64,000 bases of DNA, taken from NCBI RefSeq assembly GCF_020783315.1, contig NZ_CP086063.1:992001-1056000 (forward strand), read 5' to 3'. Numbering within the stretch: position 1 is the first letter of the stretch; every line of letters begins with the position of its first letter. The notes under the pieces were generated by a model. That model did not search any database. It was not told the origin of the DNA and worked only from the letters and a program-made list of their open reading frames with translations. This DNA comes from Ferruginibacter lapsinanis (lineage in GTDB: Bacteria > Bacteroidota > Bacteroidia > Chitinophagales > Chitinophagaceae). Both the position numbers and the translations under genes were made by a program. This document shows, piece by piece, positions 34,845 to 43,792 of this stretch.

Positions 34845-35199
34845 TTTCGTTCTCTTCTTCTTTAAATAATTTTTTCAGCATGGCATTCATGATAGGTAAC
34901 CGGATGATTTTTTCTCTGGCTTTCCAGATGAACACACCAATGAGTAAATAAATTCCGGCTACAATTAAAAAACCCCAATAATATTCACCTGTTAGTTTTG
35001 CAAATGCAAATGCAAGGGCAATGCTTATTAATGTAATGAAAAACATACATCCCACTAATAGTACAATTATCGTGATGGCTGCGGCTATCACTGCAGAACT
35101 TTTTTCTGCTACAGATAGTTTTACCGATGTTATATGATTATTCACATACTCTTTCACATGGTCAGCCAACTCTTCAACCTTCGTAAATACCTGTTCCAT
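34828..35199 (-). CDS. Phage-holin-family (Holin-X, PF07332-like) membrane protein
   Basis: 123 residues: an N-terminal amphipathic helix, then two membrane helices (AVIAAAITIIVLLVGCMFFITLISIALAFAF and YYWGFLIVAGIYLLIGVFIW) and a charged C-terminus. This matches the small chromosomal Holin-X family, which despite its name is usually not phage-borne. No phage genes surround it. It probably acts with the overlapping gene downstream. Confidence 0.65.
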   Translation of the reverse strand: MEQVFTKVEELADHVKEYVNNHITSVKLSVAEKSSAVIAAAITIIVLLVGCMFFITLISIALAFAFAKLTGEYYWGFLIVAGIYLLIGVFIWKAREKIIRLPIMNAMLKKLFKEEENESGKDQ

Positions 35200-35415
35200 T
35201 GCTAGTTGCTATTGTGCATATAAAAGTATACAGCACCTGTTAGTACAAGAATGACATTAGTCAGTTTTTTGATTGATTGTGGTTAATTTTTGGGAGGTAG
35301 ATATTTGATCGGCTATCCTTATAGCAGGAATAAAAAAGAACCACAAATATTAGATCTGTAATACTTACTGGCTTTAATAGAAATTAGATTATTGCCCAAT
35401 CCTCATAAGAATTTA

Positions 35416-35757
35416 TTAAATTATAACAGCGTCTGATGCCTCTTCCTCCAAGTCGTTATGATTATCTCCTCCTATGCTGTAATAATTATTTTCTTCATCC
35501 TCACTTCCAATTGCTTCTTGCTCGTCGTCCTGTTCAGATCCGGGTACATCTAAATCAGTGACCGAACCTTCGTTATCTCCTTCACCTGTGTTTGTGATAA
35601 TTTCATTGTTTTCATTTGGCGCTTTTTTTTGAGAAATATTTTCGGAATCTACTTCAGTCTGTTCGATACTTTTATCATAAATATCTTCACTGAATGGTAT
35701 AGGAGTGTGTCCCATTAAATAAATTCCATTTCCAAAATTGTTTGCTGCCTGGCTCAT
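35416..35757 (-). CDS. Acidic low-complexity hypothetical protein
   Basis: 113 residues, very rich in Glu, Asp and Asn (about 40 acidic or amide residues in the last 80), with no hydrophobic core. An N-terminal 25 residues (FGNGIYLMGHTPIPFSEDIYD) are less acidic. Probably disordered. It lies in the run of small minus-strand genes. Coding status is supported by length and frame but not by homology. Confidence 0.4.
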   Translation of the reverse strand: MSQAANNFGNGIYLMGHTPIPFSEDIYDKSIEQTEVDSENISQKKAPNENNEIITNTGEGDNEGSVTDLDVPGSEQDDEQEAIGSEDEENNYYSIGGDNHNDLEEEASDAVII

Positions 35758-35808
35758 ACTATTAGTTTTATTTGGATTGATTGTAGAAAAAATTGTTACC
35801 GTTAAATA

Positions 35809-36192
35809 TTAATGTTTTGAAAAATATTCTTTAACAAAAGTGTGTTGTTGATTTTCTGTCATTTTATCTGCTTGTGCTATTTCAATTTTGATCGTATCAA
35901 AAAAATGATCCTCTTTTAAAATATTCATTAATTCATTTTTGGCGTTTGTCGGACCAAAGAGAATAACATCTGTATAGTTTTTGATAATGTTACACAACTC
36001 CTTATAGTAGGTTGAATTAAGGTGTTGTTCTTTATTATGCATTCCTTTTTCACTTTTGTTTAGCGTGATTTCTTTTTCTTCATTTGTAAACTTTGATTCG
36101 ATAGTTTTCGTTTCCATCGGGCCTGTTGTTAACTCCATTAAATGAGCTAATGCATGATCCAAACAAATACCTAAAAATTTTTTGGGTGTCAT
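35809..36192 (-). CDS. eRF1/Pelota domain-3-like small protein
   Basis: 127 residues. The pattern GICLDHALAHLMEL, ESKFTNEEKEITLNKSE, MHNKEQHLNSTYYKEL, VILFGPTNAKNELMNIL and VKEYFSKH matches a conserved small Bacteroidota family whose fold resembles eRF1 domain 3 / host-factor attachment proteins. These are often near stress genes. Role unknown. It is 12 bases downstream of the 36405 gene and shares its orientation. Confidence 0.55.
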   Translation of the reverse strand: MTPKKFLGICLDHALAHLMELTTGPMETKTIESKFTNEEKEITLNKSEKGMHNKEQHLNSTYYKELCNIIKNYTDVILFGPTNAKNELMNILKEDHFFDTIKIEIAQADKMTENQQHTFVKEYFSKH

Positions 36193-36204
36193 TGTAGTAA
36201 CATA

Positions 36205-36405
36205 TTAAGTTGCAGAATATTTTTTTATTAAATTATTTAATGAATCGGAGTAGTCCTGTAAATTCTTAATTGTAATTTCCGGGCTCTCTTCATCGGGCAC
36301 TGTTACTGGCATCTCCGTTATGTATTTTGATAATTCCGGATATTTTTCATTTATCATCATAGTTGTTTTTAAGATCGTTTCAGTAAGTTGTTTTTCTGTG
36401 TTCAT
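36205..36405 (-). CDS. Small conserved hypothetical protein
   Basis: 66 residues, mostly helical (TETILKTTMMINEKYPELSKYI, then NLQDYSDSLNNLIKKY). No signal peptide. I have seen this pattern as a small stand-alone protein in related genomes but cannot name it. First gene of the minus-strand cluster that runs to 34264; the gap to the next gene is 12 bases. The gap upstream (36406-36763) holds no gene, only a GC-rich palindrome at 36726-36741. Confidence 0.45.
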   Translation of the reverse strand: MNTEKQLTETILKTTMMINEKYPELSKYITEMPVTVPDEESPEITIKNLQDYSDSLNNLIKKYSAT

Positions 36406-36725
36406 ACAATGGGGTTATTTATTTCTGCATTAAATGACTCAGCATTAAAATCTATTTCTGTTGTAAAGTTGTATACTCTTACATTGATTAGTATTACACA
36501 ATTAGGGAAAAGAGTTGCAACATTCACAGGTTATAATCCGATAAGAGCCTGATATTTATTTAACGAATATGCCACATCGTTTAAGTATATAATTGAACAT
36601 GCATAAAAAGAAAATCGACCTTAATCAACTTGTATCTACTTAAATAAGTTAACATGTTTTAATTTGAACGAGTGCCACAATGAGGGTTATTGGAAGGTGA
36701 TCGAAATTATTTTATCGAACGCTAC

Positions 36726-36741
36726 GGCCTGCCAGCAGGCC
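36726..36741. repeat. GC-rich palindrome in a gene-free stretch
   Basis: GGCCTGC-CA-GCAGGCC, a 7-base perfect stem, stands out in an AT-rich 350-base gap. It lies just downstream of the tRNA terminator on the minus strand. Function unknown. Confidence 0.5.
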
Positions 36742-36763
36742 TAGTCGGGGTTATCTCCGGGCA

Positions 36764-36805
36764 TAAAAAAGCTCAGAATTTACGCCAAACGTATATTCTG
36801 AGCTT
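36764..36805 (-). terminator. Terminator of tRNA-Phe
   Basis: AGCTCAGAAT (36770-36779) and ATTCTGAGCT (36795-36804) form a perfect 10-base stem; on the minus strand a run of TTTTTT follows, ten bases past the 3' end of the tRNA. Confidence 0.85.
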
Positions 36806-36813
36806 CTTACTTG

Positions 36814-36886
36814 TGGTGTGGGCCGGGATTGAACCGGCGACACAAGGATTTTCAGTCCTTTGCTCTACCAACTGAGCTACCGCACC
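36814..36886 (-). tRNA. tRNA-Phe (GAA)
   Basis: 73 bases. On the minus strand the cloverleaf reads: acceptor GGTGCGG, D-arm GCTC-AGTTGGTA-GAGC, anticodon arm AAGGA-CTGAAAA-TCCTT with GAA at the centre, variable loop GTGTC, T-arm GCCGG-TTCAATC-CCGGC, acceptor CCACACC and discriminator A. CCA is not encoded. Position 5 (C) faces position 68 (A), a mismatch within an otherwise perfect acceptor stem. A terminator follows directly. Confidence 0.95.
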
Positions 36887-36956
36887 GTTCCCTTTCGGGG
36901 CTGCAAAAATAAGGGAATATTGCTCAAATATTCAATTTTAGTAAGAAAATATTCTG

Positions 36957-39239
36957 CTAATTACCATATACGCACAAAAACTTGATACGCATTATTTTAA
37001 GTTGCTCCCAGTTAAAGCCACTATCAGCAAGCTCTTCCTGCGCTAATTGCAGACTGCTGGTTTCGCAGGCTTTAAAATAATCTATGATCTCTTCCTGCTC
37101 ATATTCATCCACCAATTCATCAATGGCATAATCCAGGTTGAGCTTGGTGCCACTGGCTACAATGGTCTCCATTTCTTCCAACAATTCATCAATACGCAGG
37201 TCCTTGGTTTTAGCAATGGTTTCAAGTGGTATCTTTTTATCTACGTTTTGTATAATGAAAATTTTATTATTGTTTCTGTTTACTACTCCTTTCATTACAA
37301 AATCATCCGGACGTTCAATGTCATTCTCTTCTACATAAGTAGCTATCAGATCAACAAACTTTTTACCATAGCGTACTGCTTTTCCTTTACTTACACCCTG
37401 GCATTTTTCCAATTCTTCTATAGTGGTAGGATATAGTGTTGCCATATCTTCCAAACTTCCTTCAAGGAAAATAACAAATGGAGGCAGGTTTTTCTCCTTA
37501 GCAACTTTTTTACGAAGCTCTTTCAACATTTCCAGTAATTTTTCATCGGCAGCTCCTCCGGTTGTTGCCGCCGGGCTTCCTTCATCATCATCCGCATCTG
37601 CTCCTTCAAATAAGTTGTTCAATGCAATTTTAAAAGATGTTGGTTTCTTTAAAAAAGCCTGCCCTTTTGGGGTAATTTTTAATACGCCATACTCCTCAAT
37701 ATCTTTTTGCAATAATCTTTCCAGCAACATTTGTCGCATCAATGAATTCCAGAAATGTTCGTCTTTATCTTTTCCTGCACCAAAAAAATCTCTTTCTTCA
37801 TGCCTGAACATTTTTACCTGCGGATTAGGTTTACCTTTTATAATATGCATCAGGTATTCCATCGTAAACTGTTCATCCAACCCTTTAATGATTTTTAAAA
37901 CGATATTCGCTTCTGTTTTTGCTTCTATCAATTCTTTAGGATTATTACAGTTGTCGCACATTTTATTACACTGTTTGGTATCATACTCTTCACCAAAATA
38001 GTTCAATAAAATTTTTCTTCTGCAAACAGAACTTTCAGAGTAGGCAACGGTTTCATTGATCAATTGAGCGCCTACTTCTCTTTCGCTTAAAGGCTTATCT
38101 CTCATCAGATGTTCTAACTTAGCAACATCTTTATGTGAATAATATAGGATGCATTTTCCTTCCATACCATCTCTGCCGGCACGGCCTGTTTCCTGGTAAT
38201 AATTTTCTATTGATTTGGGTATATTATAATGTATTACAAAACGAATATCCGGCTTATCTATACCCATACCAAACGCTATGGTAGCAACGATCACCTGCAC
38301 ATCTTCATTTAAAAAAAGATCTTGTCTTTCTGCTCTTAATTTAGAATCCAGGCCTGCATGATACGCTACTGCTTTAATGCCGTTGGCCATCAGCATATCC
38401 GCTAATTCTTCTGTCGTTTTTCTGTTGAGTGTATAGATGATCCCACTCTTGCCTTTGTTTTGTGAGATAAAGCGAACAATACTTTTAGCTGTTTGATCCT
38501 TTTTTACTTTTGGTAAAATCTCGTAGTATAAATTAGCTCTGTTAAAAGAAGAAATAAATACTTTAGGATTGCGTAAACCAAGATTACGTAAAATGTCGCT
38601 TTGCACTTTTGGGGTAGCTGTTGCCGTTAGTGCAATCATGGGAGCATCCTTGCTGATCAGCTCCATCATTTCTCTCAGTCTTCTGTACTCTGGTCTAAAA
38701 TCATGCCCCCACTCACTGATACAATGGGCTTCATCTACTGCAAAAAAAGAAACATTCAGGTCTTTAAAAAACTCTATATTCTCTTCTTTGGTCAATGTTT
38801 CCGGTGCTACATACAGCATTTTTGTTTTACCGGAGGTAAGGTCATCTTTAACTATCTTTTGCTGTCCTTTATTTAATGTACTGTTTAAAAAATGAGCTAC
38901 ATCATCTTTACTGCTATAACTTCTTACCAGATCAACCTGGTTTTTCATTAAAGCGATCAGCGGCGAAACAATAATGGCACAACCTTCACTAATAATCGCC
39001 GGCAATTGATAGCATAAGCTTTTTCCGCCACCTGTGGGCATAATTACAAATGTATCATTGCCGCCTAAAAGATGTTTAATAATATCTTCCTGGGGGTCTT
39101 TAAATGCATTAAATCCAAAATAATCCTGTAATTGGGCGGTTAAATTGAGATTTTTGGTCTTACTGATAGCTGTTATGCTTTTTGCTGGTTTTTTGGTAGC
39201 AGATTTTGCAATACCGGATTTTGTTTTTGCTGTCGCCAT
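36957..39239 (-). CDS. recQ: RecQ-family ATP-dependent DNA helicase
   Basis: 760 residues from ATG 39239; the frame opens 81 bases earlier but homology and Lys-rich start favour MATAKTK. A basic 35-residue N-terminal tail precedes the helicase core: Walker A MPTGGGKSLCYQLP, DEAH box AVDEAHCISEWGHDFRPEYRRL, motif VI region YYQETGRAGRDG, the zinc site CRRKILLNYFG-C-CDNC, a winged-helix part and an HRDC domain (about 590-670). The C-terminal 120 residues are an extension found in many Bacteroidota RecQ. It unwinds DNA during recombination repair. Longer than the 600-residue E. coli form. Confidence 0.95.
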   Translation of the reverse strand: MATAKTKSGIAKSATKKPAKSITAISKTKNLNLTAQLQDYFGFNAFKDPQEDIIKHLLGGNDTFVIMPTGGGKSLCYQLPAIISEGCAIIVSPLIALMKNQVDLVRSYSSKDDVAHFLNSTLNKGQQKIVKDDLTSGKTKMLYVAPETLTKEENIEFFKDLNVSFFAVDEAHCISEWGHDFRPEYRRLREMMELISKDAPMIALTATATPKVQSDILRNLGLRNPKVFISSFNRANLYYEILPKVKKDQTAKSIVRFISQNKGKSGIIYTLNRKTTEELADMLMANGIKAVAYHAGLDSKLRAERQDLFLNEDVQVIVATIAFGMGIDKPDIRFVIHYNIPKSIENYYQETGRAGRDGMEGKCILYYSHKDVAKLEHLMRDKPLSEREVGAQLINETVAYSESSVCRRKILLNYFGEEYDTKQCNKMCDNCNNPKELIEAKTEANIVLKIIKGLDEQFTMEYLMHIIKGKPNPQVKMFRHEERDFFGAGKDKDEHFWNSLMRQMLLERLLQKDIEEYGVLKITPKGQAFLKKPTSFKIALNNLFEGADADDDEGSPAATTGGAADEKLLEMLKELRKKVAKEKNLPPFVIFLEGSLEDMATLYPTTIEELEKCQGVSKGKAVRYGKKFVDLIATYVEENDIERPDDFVMKGVVNRNNNKIFIIQNVDKKIPLETIAKTKDLRIDELLEEMETIVASGTKLNLDYAIDELVDEYEQEEIIDYFKACETSSLQLAQEELADSGFNWEQLKIMRIKFLCVYGN

Positions 39240-39524
39240 GGCTTTCTTTTCCTTCACACTGAGTTTATTAATGTAAATAGTTGATTTTGTGTTATCTGAC
39301 GTAGTCTGAAACTCATACAAACTCTTTAAGGGTTGTAAAGTTAACTTAACTGGACCTTACTTACAAATTGCTGGTTTATTTAACTACGCTTTAAGATAAT
39401 CATTAATTTCTGAAAGTCAAAGCCTTTTGGCGAATTCTGCATTTGGCCATTTTACTACCGCCGATTGAGTGAAAAGACCGGTTTTGTGTACAAAACCGCT
39501 TATCATTTAATTAAAAATGCAGGC

Positions 39525-39555
39525 TTTGTGTTGTCGGGTAATTAAAGTAGGTTTG
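39525..39555 (+). promoter_or_regulatory. Promoter of kdsD-manC
   Basis: TTTG (39525-39528), 19-base spacer, TAGGTTTG (39548-39555): a complete match to the Bacteroidota consensus, 10 bases before the kdsD ATG. The leader would be only a few bases long. Confidence 0.65.
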
Positions 39556-39565
39556 CGGCTGAAAA

Positions 39566-40531
39566 ATGAACAACACAGCTATATTAAAAACCGCATTAGC
39601 AACCATTCAGTTAGAAGCAGACTCTATACTTGGTTTAAAGGCATTTATCAATAAAGATTTTGAAAATGCGCTCACCGCTATTTTTTCTTCTAAGGGCCGG
39701 GTGGTGATAAGTGGTGTAGGTAAAAGTGCTGTTATAGCACAAAAGATAACCGCAACCTTTAATAGCACCGGAACGCCGGCCATATTCATGCATGGTGCTG
39801 ATGCCATTCATGGAGATCTGGGTATGGTACAACCGGATGATATTGTACTATTGATCAGTAAAAGTGGTAACAGTCCAGAAATAAAAGCTTTGGTACCGCT
39901 GATAAAAAGCTTTGGTAATTTATTGATCGGAATGGTGGGGAATACAGATTCTTTTCTGGCGGGGCAAAGTGATATTTTGTTGAATACAACTGTTGAACAG
40001 GAGGCATGTCCTAATAATTTAGCGCCAACTACAAGTACTACTGCCCAAATGGTAATGGGTGATACGCTGGCTGTTTGCCTGATGGAAATGAAAGAATTCA
40101 ATTCAACCGATTTTGCAAAATTTCACCCTGGTGGTGCATTAGGAAAAAAACTCTACCTGAGAGTTGACGACCTGAGTTCGCAGAACGAAAAACCTGTAGT
40201 TGCTGAAAATGCTTCTATCAGTGAGGTTATTATTGAAATTACAAAAAATCGATTAGGGGCAACAGTAGTATTGGGAAATGATAATTCTATTGCAGGGATT
40301 ATTACTGATGGAGATCTACGCAGGATGTTGTCTAAAACAAATAGCTTTGATACACTTAAAGCAAAAGATATTATGACTGTTAATCCACAAACAGTGGACG
40401 CAGATGTATTGGCTTCGGATGCAATGAGTATTATGAGAACAAAAGGCATCAACCAACTTATAGTAGTTGAAAATACTGCTTACCTTGGTATTATACATTT
40501 ACAGGATCTGGTTAGAGAAGGCATTTTATAA
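39566..40531 (+). CDS. kdsD: Arabinose-5-phosphate isomerase (KpsF/KdsD/GutQ family)
   Basis: 321 residues. An SIS domain (about 1-200: GVGKSAVIAQKITATFNSTGTP, HGDLGMVQPDD, SKSGNSPEIKAL, PTTSTTAQMVMGD) is followed by two CBS repeats (about 205-321, ending HLQDLVREGIL). It converts ribulose-5-phosphate to arabinose-5-phosphate, the first committed step towards Kdo of lipopolysaccharide. It is three bases from manC and clearly co-transcribed, a surface-polysaccharide operon. Confidence 0.93.
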   Translation: MNNTAILKTALATIQLEADSILGLKAFINKDFENALTAIFSSKGRVVISGVGKSAVIAQKITATFNSTGTPAIFMHGADAIHGDLGMVQPDDIVLLISKSGNSPEIKALVPLIKSFGNLLIGMVGNTDSFLAGQSDILLNTTVEQEACPNNLAPTTSTTAQMVMGDTLAVCLMEMKEFNSTDFAKFHPGGALGKKLYLRVDDLSSQNEKPVVAENASISEVIIEITKNRLGATVVLGNDNSIAGIITDGDLRRMLSKTNSFDTLKAKDIMTVNPQTVDADVLASDAMSIMRTKGINQLIVVENTAYLGIIHLQDLVREGIL

Positions 40532-40534
40532 TTT

Positions 40535-41623
40535 ATGAGTATGAACAAAAATAATTATGTAGCCATAATGGCTGGGGGTATTGGAAGCAGGTTTTGGCCA
40601 ATGAGCAGAACAAATTTTCCCAAACAATTTTTAGATATTTTAAATACGGGCAGAACTTTAATACAGGGAACCTTCGATCGATTCGCTTTATTTATTCCTG
40701 TAGAAAATATTTATGTAGTTACGTCTGAACAATACAGAGACATTGTTGCACAACAGTTACCCGAATTGCCGGCTGAAAATATTTTATGTGAGCCATCTAG
40801 AAAAAATACAGCTCCATGCGTTGCTTATATTTCTTATAAACTCATCCAAATGAATCCGGAAGCTAATTTAATATGTGCGCCGGCCGATCATATTATTCTT
40901 GAACCCGAAGGGTTTAAAAAAATATGTACCGATGCTTTGCATTTTACCGCACATATTAAAGCACTGGTAACACTTGGTATTAAACCAACACATCCTAATA
41001 CCGGATATGGCTATATACAATACGAGCAACAGTCTGTAAGTGATAATGTGTATAAAGTAAAAACTTTTACAGAAAAACCAGACAAAGCCTTAGCTGAAAC
41101 ATTTATTGCCAGTGGAGATTTTTTATGGAACGCAGGTATTTTTGTTTGGCAGGTTAAAAATATTCTGGCAGCTTTTGAAAAATTTTTGCCGGAAATGCAT
41201 GAAGTGTTTGACGCAGAAAAAAGTAATTTCAGTACATCTGGAGAAAAGGCCGCCATCGAACGTATTTATCCGCAATGTGTAAATATCTCTATCGATTATG
41301 GTGTAATGGAAAAAGCAGATAATGTATATATTATCCCTTCTTCTTTTGGTTGGAGCGACCTGGGTACATGGGCTAGTGCTTATGATAATTTAGAAAAAGA
41401 TTATTTAGACAACGCTGTTGCCGGCCATAATGTAATGATCATAGATGCTACAAAAAATATGGTACACGCCGATAATAAAAAGCTTGTACTGATACAGGGG
41501 TTAGATGATTTTATTGTGGTAGATACAAAAGATGTATTACTCATCTGTAAAAAAGATAAAGAACAGGAGATAAAAGAATATGTTGCCGAGGTAAAAAGAA
41601 ATAAAGGCGATAAATTTTTATAA
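40535..41623 (+). CDS. manC: Mannose-1-phosphate guanylyltransferase
   Basis: 362 residues. The nucleotidyltransferase signature MAGGIGSRFWPMSR-FPKQFLDI is at the N-terminus, with APADHII, FTEKPDKALAE and DYGVMEKADNVYIIP further on. It makes GDP-mannose from mannose-1-phosphate and GTP. The usual second, cupin-like phosphomannose isomerase domain of bifunctional ManC is absent; a separate cupin of that type is encoded at 59946. Start could be two codons later (MNKNN). A strong terminator follows. Confidence 0.92.
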   Translation: MSMNKNNYVAIMAGGIGSRFWPMSRTNFPKQFLDILNTGRTLIQGTFDRFALFIPVENIYVVTSEQYRDIVAQQLPELPAENILCEPSRKNTAPCVAYISYKLIQMNPEANLICAPADHIILEPEGFKKICTDALHFTAHIKALVTLGIKPTHPNTGYGYIQYEQQSVSDNVYKVKTFTEKPDKALAETFIASGDFLWNAGIFVWQVKNILAAFEKFLPEMHEVFDAEKSNFSTSGEKAAIERIYPQCVNISIDYGVMEKADNVYIIPSSFGWSDLGTWASAYDNLEKDYLDNAVAGHNVMIIDATKNMVHADNKKLVLIQGLDDFIVVDTKDVLLICKKDKEQEIKEYVAEVKRNKGDKFL

Positions 41624-41633
41624 TTGGTTTGCT

Positions 41634-41661
41634 AACCCTTCGTAAAACGAAGGGTTTTTTT
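41634..41661 (+). terminator. Terminator after kdsD-manC
   Basis: AACCCTTCG-TAAAA-CGAAGGGTT followed by TTTTTT: a 9-base perfect stem with T-run, 10 bases after the manC stop. Confidence 0.9.
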
Positions 41662-41702
41662 ATATCGATATAAAATATTTTACTGCAGCACCTGTATAAT
41701 TG

Positions 41703-41710
41703 TACTTTTG
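41703..41710 (+). promoter_or_regulatory. -7 element upstream of the aminotransferase gene
   Basis: TACTTTTG matches TAnnTTTG exactly, 19 bases before the TTG start at 41730. No good -33 TTG was found at the usual distance. Confidence 0.4.
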
Positions 41711-41729
41711 GTAATAAATAATTTTTAAT

Positions 41730-42881
41730 TTGAAACAGCAGATAATTAACAGCAAACTTCCTAATATAGGCACTACTATATTTACGTTAATGAGTTCTCT
41801 GGCAGCTGAACACGGCGCTATTAATCTGGGCCAGGGGTTTCCGGATTTTATGATGAGTGAAGAATTGATCGCACTGGTAAACAGGGCTATGCACAAGGGC
41901 AATAATCAATATGTGCATATGAATGGATTGCCTTTGTTGAGACAAAGAATAGCGGAAAAAGTTGCAGGTCTTTATACTGCCAATATTGATCCTGATACAG
42001 CAATTACAGTTACCCCGGGTGGCACCTACGCCATTTATACAGCACTCACTACCATTTTGCAACCTGGTGATGAAGTTATTGTTTTTGAACCTGCATATGA
42101 TAGCTATATTCCCAATATTGAAATAAATAAAGCTGTTCCTGTTTTAATTCCACTTGTTTATCCTGATTATAGTATTGATTGGGAAATGGTAAAACAAAAG
42201 ATCTCCAAAAGAACAAAAGCCATTATCATTAACTCTCCTCATAACCCTACCGGTAGTGTGTTGAGCAAAAATGATATGTTGCAATTACAGCATATTGTTA
42301 AGGACACTAATATTTTTATTATCAGCGATGAAGTGTATGAACACCTTATTTTTGATGGTCTTCTGCACGAAAGTATTTTGCGTTATCCTGATCTGTTGGA
42401 AAGAAGTTTTGTTTGTTTTTCTTTTGGTAAAACATATCATTGCACCGGATGGAAATTAGGGTATTGTATCGCACCTCCAACCCTAATGAATGAATTCAGG
42501 AAAGTGCATCAGTTCAATTGCTTTAGCTGTAACAGCCCAATGCAATTTGCCCTGGCCAATTATCTTGATCAGAAAGATGCTTATCTGCAACTGGGTAATT
42601 TTTTACAACAAAAGAGAGATTATTTTCAGCAACTGATGAGCCAAACCAAATTCATTCCGCTGGTTTCTCATGGTAGTTATTTTCAATTATATAGTTATAA
42701 AAATATCAGCGAAGAAAAGGAAAAAGATTTTGCCATCCGATTAACGAAAGAATATGGTGTGGCAACTATTCCTACATCAGCATTTTATAAAAATGAAAAC
42801 GAAAACAGCGTGGTTCGCTTTTGTTTTGCCAAAAGAGAAGACACGCTGTATAAAGCGGTTGAAAGATTAATTAAGCTATAA
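41730..42881 (+). CDS. PLP-dependent class I/II aminotransferase, methionine aminotransferase-like
   Basis: 383 residues from a TTG start. Class I aminotransferase landmarks: NLGQGFPDF, TVTPGGTYAIYTAL, NSPHNPTGSV, ISDEVYEHLIFDG, and the PLP lysine in SFGKTYHCTGWKLGYCIAPP. The IFTLMSSLAAEHGAINLGQGFPDF opening and KTYHCTGWKLGY are typical of the YbdL methionine/KMBA aminotransferase group, which closes the methionine salvage route. Exact substrate is inference. Convergent with the dienelactone hydrolase gene: the stops abut with no gap. Confidence 0.87.
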   Translation: MKQQIINSKLPNIGTTIFTLMSSLAAEHGAINLGQGFPDFMMSEELIALVNRAMHKGNNQYVHMNGLPLLRQRIAEKVAGLYTANIDPDTAITVTPGGTYAIYTALTTILQPGDEVIVFEPAYDSYIPNIEINKAVPVLIPLVYPDYSIDWEMVKQKISKRTKAIIINSPHNPTGSVLSKNDMLQLQHIVKDTNIFIISDEVYEHLIFDGLLHESILRYPDLLERSFVCFSFGKTYHCTGWKLGYCIAPPTLMNEFRKVHQFNCFSCNSPMQFALANYLDQKDAYLQLGNFLQQKRDYFQQLMSQTKFIPLVSHGSYFQLYSYKNISEEKEKDFAIRLTKEYGVATIPTSAFYKNENENSVVRFCFAKREDTLYKAVERLIKL

Positions 42882-43712
42882 TCATCTTTTAAACAGATCC
42901 TCAAAAAATATTTTCATATCATTCCATGATGCAGTATCTGCTGCTGCATTATACCTGATCGGCATTTTAAATTTTTCACCTGTGGCCGTTGCATCCGGAT
43001 TACTGAAGGCGTGTGTTGCCCCGGCATATTCTTTAAAAGTAGAATTTGCGCCAATAGAATCCATTTGTTTTTTAAACAGATCCGCCTGCTCCTTACGCAC
43101 AGAGGAATCAGCGCTTCCATGGCAAACAAGAATTTTAGCTTTCAGTAAATCTTTATTTGCCGGTGTACCTATTAAACTTCCATGAAAACTGACAATTCCT
43201 TTTATGTTTGTACCTAGTCTTGCTACATTCAATAGCATACCTCCACCAAAACAATATCCTATACCTGCTACATTTGCAGCATCAGTCTGTTCGTATGTTT
43301 TTAGTTTATCGATTGCTGCTTCAATCCTGATCTTTGCTTTTTGGGGTGCTTTATATAATTGCCCTGCATAAGCGCCGGCACTGTCTGGTGTTTCTAATAA
43401 TTTACCATTACCATACAAATCAATAGCCATGGCTATATAACCCAGTTTTGCCAACTCTCTGGCTCTTCTTTTTACATATTCGTTCATTCCCCACCATTCA
43501 GGCACAACTAAAACAGCAGGACGTTTGCCTTTAATATTTTCATCATAAACCACAAAAGCATTCATGGTAATACTATCTCCGGCATAAGTGGTATTCTCTT
43601 CTTTTAATACAGCTGCTTCTTTTTGTGTTGCTGATTTTGGCTGATTATTACAAGCTATAAATAATAAACTTATTGTAACGGAAATTATAAGTAAAACATT
43701 GATACGTTTCAT
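42882..43712 (-). CDS. Dienelactone hydrolase family lipoprotein
   Basis: 276 residues. The signal peptide ends in a lipobox (LLFIAC, Cys21). The alpha/beta-hydrolase domain follows with the dienelactone-hydrolase features: PEWWGMNEYVKRRARELAKLGY, the nucleophile Cys in GIGYCFGGG, an acid in HGSADSSV and the His in AGATHAFSNP. The substrate is unknown; being lipid-anchored in the periplasm it is unlikely to act in a classical chlorocatechol route. Confidence 0.85.
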   Translation of the reverse strand: MKRINVLLIISVTISLLFIACNNQPKSATQKEAAVLKEENTTYAGDSITMNAFVVYDENIKGKRPAVLVVPEWWGMNEYVKRRARELAKLGYIAMAIDLYGNGKLLETPDSAGAYAGQLYKAPQKAKIRIEAAIDKLKTYEQTDAANVAGIGYCFGGGMLLNVARLGTNIKGIVSFHGSLIGTPANKDLLKAKILVCHGSADSSVRKEQADLFKKQMDSIGANSTFKEYAGATHAFSNPDATATGEKFKMPIRYNAAADTASWNDMKIFFEDLFKR

Positions 43713-43792
43713 AATATACCTTTTTTTATGTTGAGATCTATCTCATATAACGACCAATAGATAAAAATGTTCGAATTTTTTTACCGTAAATA

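Noticed and set aside
34828-35199. Prophage remnant around the holin-family gene
   Set aside because: No other phage gene, integrase or attachment site nearby; this family is common on chromosomes.
36690-36875. 61-codon plus-strand ORF
   Set aside because: It runs antisense through the tRNA-Phe gene and its translation is the usual artefact of reading a tRNA backwards.
37423-38001. 192-codon plus-strand ORF inside recQ
   Set aside because: Antisense shadow of a strongly conserved helicase gene; low-complexity Ser/Phe/Asn translation typical of reverse-strand frames.
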